Assembly: GCA_026225235.1 (NCBI GenBank)
Contig: JAMFSK010000186.1
Coordinates: forward strand, 1-49,427
Length of the DNA: 49,427 bases
Direction: 5' to 3'
DNA from: Burkholderiales bacterium
GTDB taxonomy: Bacteria > Pseudomonadota > Gammaproteobacteria > Burkholderiales > Burkholderiaceae
Part shown: piece by piece, positions 24,292 to 33,395 of the stretch
Position numbering within the stretch: position 1 is the first letter of the stretch
Layout: each line of letters starts with the position of its first letter
Made by a program: the position numbers and the translations under genes
The notes under the pieces: model-generated
Database searches by the model: none
What the model saw: only the letters and a program-made list of their open reading frames with translations
Told to the model about the DNA's origin: nothing

Positions 24292-24822
24292 ATGATACAC
24301 AGGATCATATTGGCCGCCGCCATCACCCTGACGGTCTTCGCAGGCTCCGTTGCTGCCGCTCCCGCCACCTACAAGGAGCCACTGGACGCGCAGACCCTGA
24401 ACAAGATCCGATCGAACTTCGGCGAGCTCATGCAAGCGGCAAACCGCCATGACTTCAAGACGCTGCATGGGATGTTCTGGCAATCTCCGTCTGCCCTTCT
24501 CGTCGCCAAAAGCGCCACGCCTTCCGAAGGAAACTGGGCGGGCTTCTGGGGAAACGACGATATCGATCAAAAGCTGCATGACATTGGCACCTCTGGCCCC
24601 GTCGTGCTCCAGCCTGACTATTCGAAGTTCAAGGTAGTCGGCTTGACACGGGACGTGGCGCAATCCTATGCCCCGGTGAACATCACCGTCTCGTACGCGG
24701 GCCAGGACGGAACGTCGAAGCCGTTTCTCGTGCTCATCAACTGGATAAAAATCGGCAAGGACTGGAAGGTCGCTTCCGAGATTCTCCTGCCCGTGCCTCC
24801 GGTGCCCGCCGCAAAGGGTTAG
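24292..24822 (+). CDS. Secreted NTF2-like protein
   Basis: A 176-residue exported protein. A signal peptide (about residues 1-23, ending VAAAP) precedes a cone-fold domain of the SnoaL/DUF4440 sort: a helix LNKIRSNFGELMQAANRHDF, the strand MFWQSPSALLVAKSAT and a C-terminal strand NWIKIGKDWKVASEIL. The AGAGGAACG upstream supports the ATG at 24292. It stands alone, downstream of AraC paralogue 2 by 165 bp, and ends just before a terminator shared with the convergent RND operon. The function is unknown; I infer only a periplasmic location. Confidence 0.75.
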   Translation: MIHRIILAAAITLTVFAGSVAAAPATYKEPLDAQTLNKIRSNFGELMQAANRHDFKTLHGMFWQSPSALLVAKSATPSEGNWAGFWGNDDIDQKLHDIGTSGPVVLQPDYSKFKVVGLTRDVAQSYAPVNITVSYAGQDGTSKPFLVLINWIKIGKDWKVASEILLPVPPVPAAKG

Positions 24823-24828
24823 GTGCGA

Positions 24829-24847
24829 CGGGGTGCGGCGCACCCCG
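24829..24847. terminator. Bidirectional terminator hairpin
   Basis: CGGGGTGC and GCACCCCG form a perfect 8-bp GC-rich stem around GGC. It lies exactly between the convergent NTF2-like gene and RND permease 2. Confidence 0.65.
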
Positions 24848-24852
24848 ATGCG

Positions 24853-27800
24853 CTAGGCCGGTTTGCCCTCCCCTGCGCGACCTTCGTCGTTGGCGTTACC
24901 GTGACTGCCACCGCCAGGCGCTCCTGCGTCATGGTTGCCCGAACCGCTGTCGTCATCATCATGATGGGGCAGCTTGTGCGATACCTCGTCGAGCTTGTCG
25001 CCAAGCAGCGTCCGTACAACCACGTAAAACACGGGGATCAGCAGCAGGCCGAAAAACGTGGCGAACAGCATGCCGCCGATCACGCCAGTGCCGATTTCGT
25101 GACGCGAAGCGGCGCCTGCACCCGATGAGATCACGAGCGGAAACACACCGAGGATAAACGCCATCGAGGTCATCAGGATAGGACGCAGTCTCAACCGTGC
25201 AGCGGCCATGACGGCATCGCGCAGTGTCATGCCGCGCGCCTGCCCCTCGACGGCGAACTCGACGATCAGGATCGCGTTTTTCGCTGCGAGGCCGATCACG
25301 GTCACGAGGCCGATCTTGAAGTAGATGTCGTTCGGCACGCTGAACAAGAGACAGAACACCAGCATCCCCAGCATGCCGAGCGGCACGACCAGCAGCACGG
25401 CCGCCGGAATCGACCAGCTTTCATAGAGCGCGGCGAGACACAGAAACACCACCAGGATCGACAGCATCAGCAGCGTTGTGGCTGACGAGCCCGACAGCAA
25501 CTCCTGGTAGGACTGCCCGGTCCAGTCCGCGGCGAAACCGGGCGGCAACTCGTGGGTGACCATATCTTGCAGCGTATCGATGGCCTGACCTGTCGAGTGT
25601 CCCGGAGAGGAATTGCCGACGATCTCGATCGCCGAATAACCGTTGTATCGCGGCAGCACGGTCGGCCCGTAGGTCCAGTTCGCATTCACCACGCTGGAGA
25701 GCGGCACCATGTTGTACGGCGCAATCGATCCGTTGGCGGGCGAAGGATCGACCGCCGGGGCGAACCCGTTCGACGTGCTCGTCGACTGCTTGCTCGCGCT
25801 TGCGGCGCTGTTCGCGGACAAGGACGGCGTGTACAGATGCTGGAAGGCGTCCATCCCCATGCGGAATGGTGCGTCCGCCTGGATATAGACGCGCTTTACG
25901 CGACCACCGTAAGTGAACTGGTTGACGTAGAACGGCGCGAGCTCCAGCTGCAGCGTGTCATACACATCGGTCAGCGAGAGACCCAGTGCCTGAGCCTGTG
26001 TCCGATCGACCGCAATGTCCAGCTGCGGCGCGCTCGGCAAGGAGTTGGGGCGAATCCCGAACAGAACCGGACTCTTCGACGCACTCGTCAGCAAAGTGCG
26101 GGTGGCCTCACCGAGCTCCTGGCGTGACTGGCCCGCACGCGCCTGCAGATACATGTCGACGCCACCGAACTGACTCAGCCCGCGGATGGTCGGCAGATTC
26201 ACCGCAAAGATCTGCGCATCGGGAATGGTCGACAGGACGCGGTTGATCTGCGGAATCAGTTTCATGGCGGTGTCGTGGCGCTTGCCCCAGTCCGCCAGCT
26301 TGATGAACGACATACCGACGTTCTCGTTCGTGCCGACAAAGCTGAAGCCTTCCGGCTGGAACATGTCCACGATTTCCTTGCTGAACGGGCTGTTCCCGAG
26401 CTTGTCCCGCACCTCGGCCATCACATGATCGGTGGTCTGCAACGTCGATCCGGGCGGCAGGTTCACAAGCGCGAGTGCGAAGCCCTGATCCTCGTCGGGC
26501 ACGAAGCTGGTCGGCAGCTTCGTGTACAGGAAACCCGTGAGCACCACGAGAAGCGCGAACACGACCATCCAGCGCGGCGCATGACCCACGGCCCGGGCCG
26601 CCTGTGCGAGATATTTATTCGTCGTCCACTCGAAGCCCCGGTCGAACCCGCGGAAGAACGCATTCTTCTTCGTCGTGTGCTCCGGCTTCAGGATGGCCGC
26701 GCACAGTGATGGCGTGAACGACATCGCGAGAAATGCGGAGAAACCCATCGAGACCGCGATCGTCAGGGCGAACTGCGCATAGATGATGCCAGTCGCACCC
26801 GGCTGCAGGGCGGACGGCACGAAAACGGCAGACAGCACTACCGTGATCGCGATGATGGCGCCGGTGATCTGCCCCATCGCCTTGCGTGTCGCCGCCCGAG
26901 GCTCTAGTTTCTCCTCGGTCATGATGCGCTCGACGTTCTCGATCACGACGATCGCATCGTCGACCACGATGCCGATTGCCAGCACCATGCCGAACAACGT
27001 CAACTGGTTGAGCGTGTAGTGCAGCGCCGACAGGCCAATGAAGGTGCCGAGCAGCGCCACCGGAATCACGAGCGTCGGGATGATCGTGGCCCGCAAATTC
27101 TGCAGGAAGATCAGCATCACGAAAAACACCAATATGATCGCCTCGACGAGCGTGCGGATCACGTCAGCGATCGAGGCTGTGATGAACGGGGTCGTGTCGT
27201 AAGGCACGCTCCACGAAACCCCTTCGGGCAGGTCTCGCGCCAGCACCGCCATCTCGGCCTTGACTGCCTTCGCGACCGCAAGCGCATTGGCGCCCGGCAG
27301 CAGGAATACCGCCATGCCACCAGCCTGCTTGCCGCCAAACACCGACGCCAGGCCATAGGTCTGCGAGCCGAACGAAACGCGCGCCACATCACTCAGCTTG
27401 ACGGTGGTGCCGCTGTTGTTCGCCAAGAGGATGATGTCCTCGAACTGTTTGACCGACGAAAACAGGCTGTCGCCCGTCACGGTCGCCGTGAACACCTGCC
27501 CCTTTACGGCCGGATCTGCGCCGAGCGAGCCGGCTGCGAACTGCGCGTTCTGAGCAGTCACCGCATTGAGCACCTGGGTCGTCGACAGTCCGTAGCTCTG
27601 CAGCTTGTCGGGATCGAGCCAGATACGCACTGCGTATTCGGAGCCGAGCAGCGTCGTGTTGCCGACCCCGGTCACACGGCCGATCGCAGGCTGGATCTGT
27701 GAGGCGAGAATATCGCTCAGACGCCCGCCATCGATCGCCGGATTGCTCGACTGCAATGCGACGAACAACAGGATGTCCGGGCTCGCCTTCGCGACGACTA

Positions 27801-28179
27801 CGCCTTGCTGTGTGACCTGTGCGGGCAGCAGCGGCTCGGCCAGCGTCACTTTGTTCTGCACCTGCACCTGGGCGATGTCCGGGTTGGTACCCGTCGCGAA
27901 CGTAAGGATGATCTGCGTCTGGCCATTCGAGCTTGAGGTCGAACTAAAATACAGCAGATTGTCGATGCCGGTGAGTTGCTGTTCGATCACCTGAGTCACG
28001 GTCGATTCCATCGTCTGGGCGCTCGCGCCCGGATACTGCGCGGTGACCGTGACTTCCGGCGGCGCGATATCCGGGTAGGAATCGATACCCATGCCGTGCA
28101 CGGAGATGATGCCGAACAGCGAGATCAAGACGGCGATGACCCAGGCGAAGACGGGGCGGCTGATGAAAAAACTCGGCAT
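24853..28179 (-). CDS. RND efflux permease, HAE1 type (pump operon 2)
   Basis: A 1108-residue AcrB/MexB-like inner-membrane multidrug exporter. It starts MPSFFISRPVFAWVIAVLI, the classical HAE1 N-terminus. The TM4 pair is D407-D408 (GIVVDDAIVVIEN), the same numbering as AcrB, and TM10 keeps the relay Lys967 (GLAAKNAILIVEF), so the proton relay is complete. The frame is open upstream to 28329, but that extension is Arg-rich shadow of the adaptor tail. AGGAG lies before the ATG at 28179. It has a Ser/Asn insert near residue 800 (SANSAASASKQSTSTSNG) and a His/Asp-rich C-terminal tail after the last helix, both unusual for the family. It is the last gene of a channel-adaptor-permease operon. Confidence 0.96.
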   Translation of the reverse strand: MPSFFISRPVFAWVIAVLISLFGIISVHGMGIDSYPDIAPPEVTVTAQYPGASAQTMESTVTQVIEQQLTGIDNLLYFSSTSSSNGQTQIILTFATGTNPDIAQVQVQNKVTLAEPLLPAQVTQQGVVVAKASPDILLFVALQSSNPAIDGGRLSDILASQIQPAIGRVTGVGNTTLLGSEYAVRIWLDPDKLQSYGLSTTQVLNAVTAQNAQFAAGSLGADPAVKGQVFTATVTGDSLFSSVKQFEDIILLANNSGTTVKLSDVARVSFGSQTYGLASVFGGKQAGGMAVFLLPGANALAVAKAVKAEMAVLARDLPEGVSWSVPYDTTPFITASIADVIRTLVEAIILVFFVMLIFLQNLRATIIPTLVIPVALLGTFIGLSALHYTLNQLTLFGMVLAIGIVVDDAIVVIENVERIMTEEKLEPRAATRKAMGQITGAIIAITVVLSAVFVPSALQPGATGIIYAQFALTIAVSMGFSAFLAMSFTPSLCAAILKPEHTTKKNAFFRGFDRGFEWTTNKYLAQAARAVGHAPRWMVVFALLVVLTGFLYTKLPTSFVPDEDQGFALALVNLPPGSTLQTTDHVMAEVRDKLGNSPFSKEIVDMFQPEGFSFVGTNENVGMSFIKLADWGKRHDTAMKLIPQINRVLSTIPDAQIFAVNLPTIRGLSQFGGVDMYLQARAGQSRQELGEATRTLLTSASKSPVLFGIRPNSLPSAPQLDIAVDRTQAQALGLSLTDVYDTLQLELAPFYVNQFTYGGRVKRVYIQADAPFRMGMDAFQHLYTPSLSANSAASASKQSTSTSNGFAPAVDPSPANGSIAPYNMVPLSSVVNANWTYGPTVLPRYNGYSAIEIVGNSSPGHSTGQAIDTLQDMVTHELPPGFAADWTGQSYQELLSGSSATTLLMLSILVVFLCLAALYESWSIPAAVLLVVPLGMLGMLVFCLLFSVPNDIYFKIGLVTVIGLAAKNAILIVEFAVEGQARGMTLRDAVMAAARLRLRPILMTSMAFILGVFPLVISSGAGAASRHEIGTGVIGGMLFATFFGLLLIPVFYVVVRTLLGDKLDEVSHKLPHHDDDDSGSGNHDAGAPGGGSHGNANDEGRAGEGKPA

Positions 28180-28189
28180 GAGCGGTCTC

Positions 28190-29452
28190 CTACTTCGCCG
28201 TGTCGACCGAAGCCGATGATGTCTTCGGAGCCGCTGAGGCCTCTGAAGCCTCTGAACCCGTGGACGCCGGCGATGCAGCGGACGCCTCGGACGCCGACGA
28301 CGCTGCAGCGACAGGCGGCTGCCATGCAACGGTCTTCACCTGTGCGCCTTCCCGCGCTTTCTGCACACCGGTCACGATGATCTGATCGCCGTCTGCCAAT
28401 CCTCGCGTCACGATCCAGTTGTTGCCGAAGTTATCGTTCGCTTCAACGTCCTTGCGCGCCACCTTGCTATCGGCGCCGGCCACCAGGAGATAGGCGCCGA
28501 CCGTATCGCGTTGCAAGGCCTGCTCCGGAACCAGGTAGACGTTGTTGCGTCGGCCGAAGTCGACGATGAGCGTCACGTACATGCCGGGCAGCAGGTGCCG
28601 CTGCGGGTTCGCCACGAGCGCTCGAATATTGACCGCGCCCGTCGCTGCGTTCACGCTCACGTCGGAGAAATCAAGCGTGCCCGCCACGTCGTACGGCGTG
28701 CGATTGGGTAGCGCGATGCGCACCGGTGTTTTGTTCTGTTGAGTCAGCTCGACCGAGCCATTGGTCTGCGACTGTTGCAGCGTCGTCAGATCGGCCGCAC
28801 TGACCGTGAAGTTGACGTACATCTGGTCGATCTGCTGGATCGTGGTCAGCAGCGTACCGCTGCCGCCCGCGTCAGTCGTGCTGTTGCCGACCACCGCACC
28901 CGCTGTCACCTGCTGCTGCCCGGCGATACCGCTGATCGGCGCGGTCACTCGTGTGTAGTTCAGTGAGATCCGTGCGCTCTCGACCGTGGCCTGATCGGCC
29001 TTGACCTTGGCTGCCGCACTACGTTCGACGGCATCGGAATTGTCGACGGTCTGTTGCGAGACCGAACCGACCGGCAGCAGCTTGCGGTTTCGCAGCGCAA
29101 GGATGTGGTCGTTCACGTAAGTCGCTTGGTCCTCGGCCTGCAACGCGAGGTCGCTATCGAGTTGTGCGCGGTAAAAGCTCGGATCGATTTCGAACAGCAC
29201 TTGGCCTGCGCGAACCGATGAGCCTTCGGCGTAGGTGCGACGCAGCAACACGCCCGACACGCGGGCCGTCACGTTGGCGCTGTAGTACGCCGAGAGCCGC
29301 CCCACGAAGCGACGCTCTAGCGGCACCGACTGCGCGTGCACCGTCACCACCGAAACCTGAGGCGGCGGCGGCGGCGGCGGGGTTTTCGAGCAGGCAGCAA
29401 GGAAGATCAGACACAGGTACGACAGCGAAGAGCGCTGAAGACGTGACTTCAT
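28190..29452 (-). CDS. RND periplasmic adaptor lipoprotein (pump operon 2)
   Basis: A 420-residue AcrA/MexA-type membrane-fusion protein. A signal peptide with lipobox LAAC (Cys21) is followed by a run of eight prolines with one break. Then come the lipoyl half (VPLERRFVGRLSAYYSANVTARVSGVLLRR in two parts), the hairpin, the beta-barrel and the membrane-proximal domain (YLVPEQALQRDTVGAYLLV). The last 45 residues are low-complexity Ala/Ser/Glu (repeats of SEAS/ASEAS), not typical of the family. The ATG at 29452 is preferred to 29482 because GGAG and the signal peptide begin there. It ends 10 bp before the permease start. Confidence 0.95.
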   Translation of the reverse strand: MKSRLQRSSLSYLCLIFLAACSKTPPPPPPPQVSVVTVHAQSVPLERRFVGRLSAYYSANVTARVSGVLLRRTYAEGSSVRAGQVLFEIDPSFYRAQLDSDLALQAEDQATYVNDHILALRNRKLLPVGSVSQQTVDNSDAVERSAAAKVKADQATVESARISLNYTRVTAPISGIAGQQQVTAGAVVGNSTTDAGGSGTLLTTIQQIDQMYVNFTVSAADLTTLQQSQTNGSVELTQQNKTPVRIALPNRTPYDVAGTLDFSDVSVNAATGAVNIRALVANPQRHLLPGMYVTLIVDFGRRNNVYLVPEQALQRDTVGAYLLVAGADSKVARKDVEANDNFGNNWIVTRGLADGDQIIVTGVQKAREGAQVKTVAWQPPVAAASSASEASAASPASTGSEASEASAAPKTSSASVDTAK

Positions 29453-29545
29453 GAGGACTCCGTTCGTGCTTGAGACTGGCATGCGCGGGCTCGATTAATT
29501 CAGGCCTGTCCGCGCGACGCCGGATCATGTGAAAGTGCGTGTCTG

Positions 29546-31063
29546 TCAGTCGGCTGACCGTTCCACCGCGGGTCGCACGGCGTTTTCTGCAGTCGATGAC
29601 GAAGCGGCGGCCGCTGAGGATGCGACACCCGCGTCCTCACCCTGCCAGCCCCCACCGAGATTCTTGACGAGCAACACATTGCTCTCGGCGAGCAGCGCTT
29701 GCGTGTCGTGCAAGCTCTGCTGCGCCTGAATCAGGGTTAGTCGCTGCGTCAATACGTTTTGCTGGCTGACCGCGCCGGCGTCGAACTGTGCCTCCTCGCT
29801 CGCGAACAGCCTGCTGTTGCTGTCGAGCACTTTCGCGAACGCGCTTTCCTGCGCACGCAGGTGATGGACCGACGACAAGCTGTCCTCCACGCTCTGGAAC
29901 GCCGACAGCACCGTATTGCGGTACTGCGCGACGTTTTCGTCGTAAGTCGCGCGCGCCTGCTGGACCGCAGCCGTGCGCGTGCCGCCGTCGAAGATCGTCT
30001 CCGCGAGCTCGGGACCAAGCGTCCAGAAGCGACTTGGCGCCGTGAACAGATGGGCGAGCGTGTTGTGGGCGAAACCGCCTTCGGCCGAGAGCGTCAGCGA
30101 GGGATAGAACGCCGCCTCGGCGACGCCGATGCTCGCGTTGGCCGCCGCAGCAGTGCGCTCGGCACTCACCACGTCGTAGCGCCGCTCAAGCAGTTCGGAC
30201 GGCAGTGCCGCCGGCACGTCCAGTACAGTGAAGTGATAGTCAGGATCGGGGGCAATGCTGAGTGCCGCTGGCGGCACGCCAATCAGCACCGCGATGGCAT
30301 GCTCGTCCTCCTCGCGGGTGGCCTCGGTCGCCTGCAGGTCGGCGATGGCTTGCTCCAGGGTCTGCTGCGCCTCGAGCACGTCGTCGCTTGACTGCAGGCC
30401 TTCCTTGAACCCGGTCTGGGTCATCGAGAGAATGCTGTTGTCGATGTCCTGCTGCTCTTTCAGCACACGCGTATCGAAGTCGGCCTGCCGCAGCTCGAAA
30501 TAGTCGGTCGCCACACTGGCCGCGATGGAGATGCGTGCGCCGGCAAGCTGCGCGTCTGACGACTGGGCGTTGGCCTTCGCCTGCTCGACTTGGCGACGTA
30601 CCTGACCCCACAGGTCCAGCTCCCAGCTTACGGTACCGCTCGCCAACACGCTGTTGCCTACGCCCGATGATGTCGTCCCGGCACCTCCGGCGCCCAGGGC
30701 CCCTGCCAAATTGCCACCCGCGCGCGTGCCGGAAAAGCCCGCCGTGACGACCGGGAACATCCCCGCCTGGTTTGTCTGGACAATGGCGAGCGACACCCGA
30801 TGGGCCGCTTCGGCAGCCGCTATCGATTGGTTCGCCTGCAGGGCCTTCTCGACGAGATCATTGAGGGTGTCGTCGCCGTACATACGCCACCACGTGCTGG
30901 AGATTGCGGCCTGCGGGTTCGCCAGAGCACGCTCCCAGTCGACGCCTTCCTTGAATCCTTGCGGAATCTGCACGTCGGGCTTGCGATAGTCGGGGCCGAC
31001 CATGCATGCGGTCAGCGATGTAACGAGGGTGAGCGCCGCAACGCTCTTCATTTTCAGCGCCAT
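29546..31063 (-). CDS. Outer-membrane efflux lipoprotein (NodT type), pump operon 2
   Basis: A 505-residue TolC-like channel. The signal peptide MALKMKSVAALTLVTSLTAC ends at lipobox Cys20. Family motifs include WWRMYGDDTLNDLV, WELDLWGQVRRQVEQA, the second-half LLERRYDVVSAERT and YPSLTLSAEGG. A Gly-rich loop (about residues 110-135) precedes the first barrel strand. The C-terminus is Ala/Ser-rich. Starts at GTG 31087 or ATG 31051 are also possible; none has a strong ribosome site. It is the first gene of the operon, 93 bp before the adaptor, so the operon order is channel, adaptor, permease, reversed from the usual adaptor-permease-channel. Confidence 0.94.
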   Translation of the reverse strand: MALKMKSVAALTLVTSLTACMVGPDYRKPDVQIPQGFKEGVDWERALANPQAAISSTWWRMYGDDTLNDLVEKALQANQSIAAAEAAHRVSLAIVQTNQAGMFPVVTAGFSGTRAGGNLAGALGAGGAGTTSSGVGNSVLASGTVSWELDLWGQVRRQVEQAKANAQSSDAQLAGARISIAASVATDYFELRQADFDTRVLKEQQDIDNSILSMTQTGFKEGLQSSDDVLEAQQTLEQAIADLQATEATREEDEHAIAVLIGVPPAALSIAPDPDYHFTVLDVPAALPSELLERRYDVVSAERTAAAANASIGVAEAAFYPSLTLSAEGGFAHNTLAHLFTAPSRFWTLGPELAETIFDGGTRTAAVQQARATYDENVAQYRNTVLSAFQSVEDSLSSVHHLRAQESAFAKVLDSNSRLFASEEAQFDAGAVSQQNVLTQRLTLIQAQQSLHDTQALLAESNVLLVKNLGGGWQGEDAGVASSAAAASSSTAENAVRPAVERSAD

Positions 31064-31087
31064 CGGGGGCGCACATCGTGCTTGCAC

Positions 31088-31491
31088 ACGAGTCTCGAGA
31101 TCCGCGAATCTTGCTCCAATCGTTTCTCCTGTTTGCCTGAAGAGAGATCCGACAAAAACATGTCATCTAAAGCGTGCCGCTAACGAAATCTTTTGAGGTG
31201 AAGGACAATTAAAATCTAATTTGTTCGCGCGCTAGCTAATGTAGGGCCGGACTGCCAGACGTTTCGATCGACCACCACTTTGCGCGGACAAAAATCGGCG
31301 CTCAAGCATCACGAGACATTTCCAGGATGGTGCGCGGACAAAAGCCTAACACGGCTCCTGGTTTACCTGTTGTTACGACCACGAGCTTCGTCGAGCCGCG
31401 ACCGGTTTCGCGCCTATCGTACCCGGTCTGGTCATTCAACGCATGGCGAGGGACGGTTCGCGATCGCGCGTCGCTACGCCCTCGTCACTCG
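31088..31491. other. Intergenic region upstream of pump operon 2, with 50-bp-spaced repeat
   Basis: These 400 bp separate pump operon 2 and the AraC gene's 3' end, both on the minus strand. The 13-mer TGCGCGGACAAAA occurs at 31281-31293 and 31331-31343, exactly 50 bp apart. This could be two regulator sites for the pump promoter, or an eroded insertion-sequence end with repeated transposase sites. No transposase is present. The frames here are shadows. Confidence 0.5.
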
Positions 31492-32424
31492 CTAACTCAC
31501 AGATGCTTCCGAAGCGTTCGCTGTGGCGCGATCTTCCCGAAGCACACCCTGCAGTGCCGTCGCATCGCGTTTCGGCGGCGTGCCGAACATGCGGGCATAT
31601 TCGCGGCTGAACTGCGAAGGGCTTTCGTAGCCGACCTCAAAAGACGCTGTCTCGACGTTAGCCGCACAGGAAATCATCAGCCGGCGCGCCTCGAGCAATC
31701 GAAGTTGCTTCTGATACTGCAGCGGCGTCAACGAAGTCAGCGCCTTGAACTGGCGATGAAAAGCCGAAGCGCTCATCTGCGCCACATCTGCAAGGTCCTC
31801 TATACGCACTGCCTCCCTGAAACGGCTGCGCAAGCTGTGCATGGCGCTGATCACACGCTGCGACGGCCCATTCGCCAGTGTCAGTCTGGCGACATCCGCG
31901 CCATGCGGACCGATGAGAAGCCAATAGCAGATCTCGCGCATGATGAGCGGGCGAAGCATTGGAATCGCTTTGGGCGTGTCAAGCAGGCGCACCAGGCGCA
32001 GCGCGCAATCGGCCAGCGGTCCCTGGAAGTCCGTGACGAAAACGCCGGGGCCCGGATTCTCGCTGGCCACGGGCGGAGCCTCCAGTTCGTCCGCGACGCT
32101 TCGCATGACCGCAAGATCCAGTTCGAACGCAAGTACGAGACAAGGCTCACCGGGACTTGCCTCGACGACACGTCCTATCGAAGGCGCCTCGACGCCGATC
32201 AGGAGCGCCTGTCCGGCACGATAGACGAGCCGGCTGCCGCCGAATGTCGCCCACTTCGCCCCCTGTGCTACGACGCACAGGGCCGGCTTGGAGATCATGT
32301 GCGTCGGTTGCTTGGGGTGGTCCGATCGAAGAATCGCCAGTCCTCCGACATCGGATATGAAGGGGCTCTCTCCTGGCTGACGATTCGTATGGCGCAGAAG
32401 CGCTTCGGCCAAGTGATTCGGCAT
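31492..32424 (-). CDS. AraC-family regulator (AraC_N type)
   Basis: A 310-residue AraC_N regulator: an N-terminal effector half with MISKPALCVVAQGAKWATFG and LIMREICYWLLIG, then a double HTH ending VGYESPSQFSREYARMFG. It is a paralogue of the AraC at 13774 and shares long blocks in the DNA-binding domain. It is divergent from the SDR gene at 32585 with 160 bp between, and probably controls it. It also lies upstream of pump operon 2 on the same strand but 400 bp away, so read-through is unlikely. Confidence 0.92.
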   Translation of the reverse strand: MPNHLAEALLRHTNRQPGESPFISDVGGLAILRSDHPKQPTHMISKPALCVVAQGAKWATFGGSRLVYRAGQALLIGVEAPSIGRVVEASPGEPCLVLAFELDLAVMRSVADELEAPPVASENPGPGVFVTDFQGPLADCALRLVRLLDTPKAIPMLRPLIMREICYWLLIGPHGADVARLTLANGPSQRVISAMHSLRSRFREAVRIEDLADVAQMSASAFHRQFKALTSLTPLQYQKQLRLLEARRLMISCAANVETASFEVGYESPSQFSREYARMFGTPPKRDATALQGVLREDRATANASEASVS

Positions 32425-32471
32425 CTCAGATCTCCTTCAGGCAAATTTCCGCACTTGCTGCCGGCTTCCCG

Positions 32472-32489
32472 GGCAGGAATAGGCAGGAA
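32472..32489. promoter_or_regulatory. Direct-repeat operator candidate between AraC and SDR
   Basis: GGCAGGAA occurs at 32472-32479 and again at 32482-32489, 10 bp apart, one helical turn. Two same-face half-sites suit an AraC-type dimer, but the spacing is half that seen at 13655. Binding is inference. Confidence 0.4.
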
Positions 32490-32584
32490 ATTGGATAGTT
32501 TCGGCATTCTCGCAGCAGTATGCCGTCGACATAATAAGCCTACACGTCGGCAGTCAATGACGGAGTCTCACAGGAAACCAATCT

Positions 32585-33343
32585 ATGCCAGCCAGCAAAA
32601 TCGCGATCGTCACCGGCGGCAGCCGCGGGATCGGCCGCAACGCCGTACTGAACCTCGCCAAGCGAGGCGTACATACCCTCTTTACGTATAACTCCAATCG
32701 CGCAGAGGCCGACAAGGTCGTCGCGCTCAGCGCGGAGACAGGCTCACGGGCCATTGCGCTGCAACTCGATACCGGTGATACCAGCGCGTTCGACGGCTTC
32801 GCCGGTGACGTGAGCAAAGCACTTGCCGAGCTGGGTGTCGAGCGTTTCGACTACCTCGTGAACAATGCGGGCACCTCATCCGGCTCGAGCCTCGCGACGA
32901 TAACCGAAGCGGAGATGGACTCGCTTTATCAAGTCCACTTCAAGGGCGTGCTGTTCCTCACACAGAAGCTGCTCCCGCTCATAAACGATGGCGGTCGCAT
33001 CGTCAATATCTCCTCGGGGCTCGCCCGTTTCGCCATGCCTAATCGAATCGGCTACGGGCCAATCAAAGCGGCGGTGGAAGCGTTGACACGTTACTTCGCT
33101 GTAGAGCTCGCTCCGCGCCGGATTAGCGCCAATGTCGTCGCGCCGGGCGCCATCGCGACAGATTTCAGTGGCGGCATCGTGCGCGACAATCCGCAGGTGA
33201 ACAAGGCGGTCGCGGACAATACGGCGCTGGGTCGTGTTGGTGTTGCGGAGGATGTGGGACCGGTCATCGCCGCGCTACTGTCTGACGATTTCGGTTGGGT
33301 CAACGGGCAGCGAATTGAAGTCGCAGGCGGCGTTCATATCTAG
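32585..33343 (+). CDS. SDR-family oxidoreductase
   Basis: A 252-residue classical SDR. It has the cofactor motif TGGSRGIG (residues 10-17), NNAG (93-96), and the catalytic Ser143, Tyr157 and Lys161 (GYGPIKAA). The loop after the first helix (FTYNSNRAEADKV) has an Asn/Arg pair that favours NADP(H). It is closest in pattern to FabG-like reductases of the xenobiotic-stress type. AGGAAA upstream supports the ATG at 32585. It is divergent from the AraC gene and converges on the FAD monooxygenase, with a good terminator between. The substrate is unknown. Confidence 0.92.
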   Translation: MPASKIAIVTGGSRGIGRNAVLNLAKRGVHTLFTYNSNRAEADKVVALSAETGSRAIALQLDTGDTSAFDGFAGDVSKALAELGVERFDYLVNNAGTSSGSSLATITEAEMDSLYQVHFKGVLFLTQKLLPLINDGGRIVNISSGLARFAMPNRIGYGPIKAAVEALTRYFAVELAPRRISANVVAPGAIATDFSGGIVRDNPQVNKAVADNTALGRVGVAEDVGPVIAALLSDDFGWVNGQRIEVAGGVHI

Positions 33344-33358
33344 AGCGGGCAGCTCGTT

Positions 33359-33392
33359 GGATGGTGGCTCGCGGCAAGAATAGCCACCGTCC
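33359..33392. terminator. Bidirectional terminator hairpin
   Basis: GGATGGTGGCT (33359-33369) pairs with AGCCACCGTCC (33382-33392) over 11 bp with a single G-T pair and a 12-base loop. It lies between the convergent SDR stop (33343) and monooxygenase stop (33396). Confidence 0.6.
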
Positions 33393-33395
33393 GGG

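Noticed and set aside
28180..28329. 50-residue N-terminal extension of RND permease 2
   Set aside because: The extension is Arg-rich, lies over the adaptor tail and lacks a ribosome site. The family N-terminus starts at 28179 with AGGAG upstream.
31327..32691. 454-residue plus-strand frame
   Set aside because: It is the antisense shadow of the AraC gene (31492-32424) running into the SDR start, and has low-complexity Arg/His content with no family pattern.
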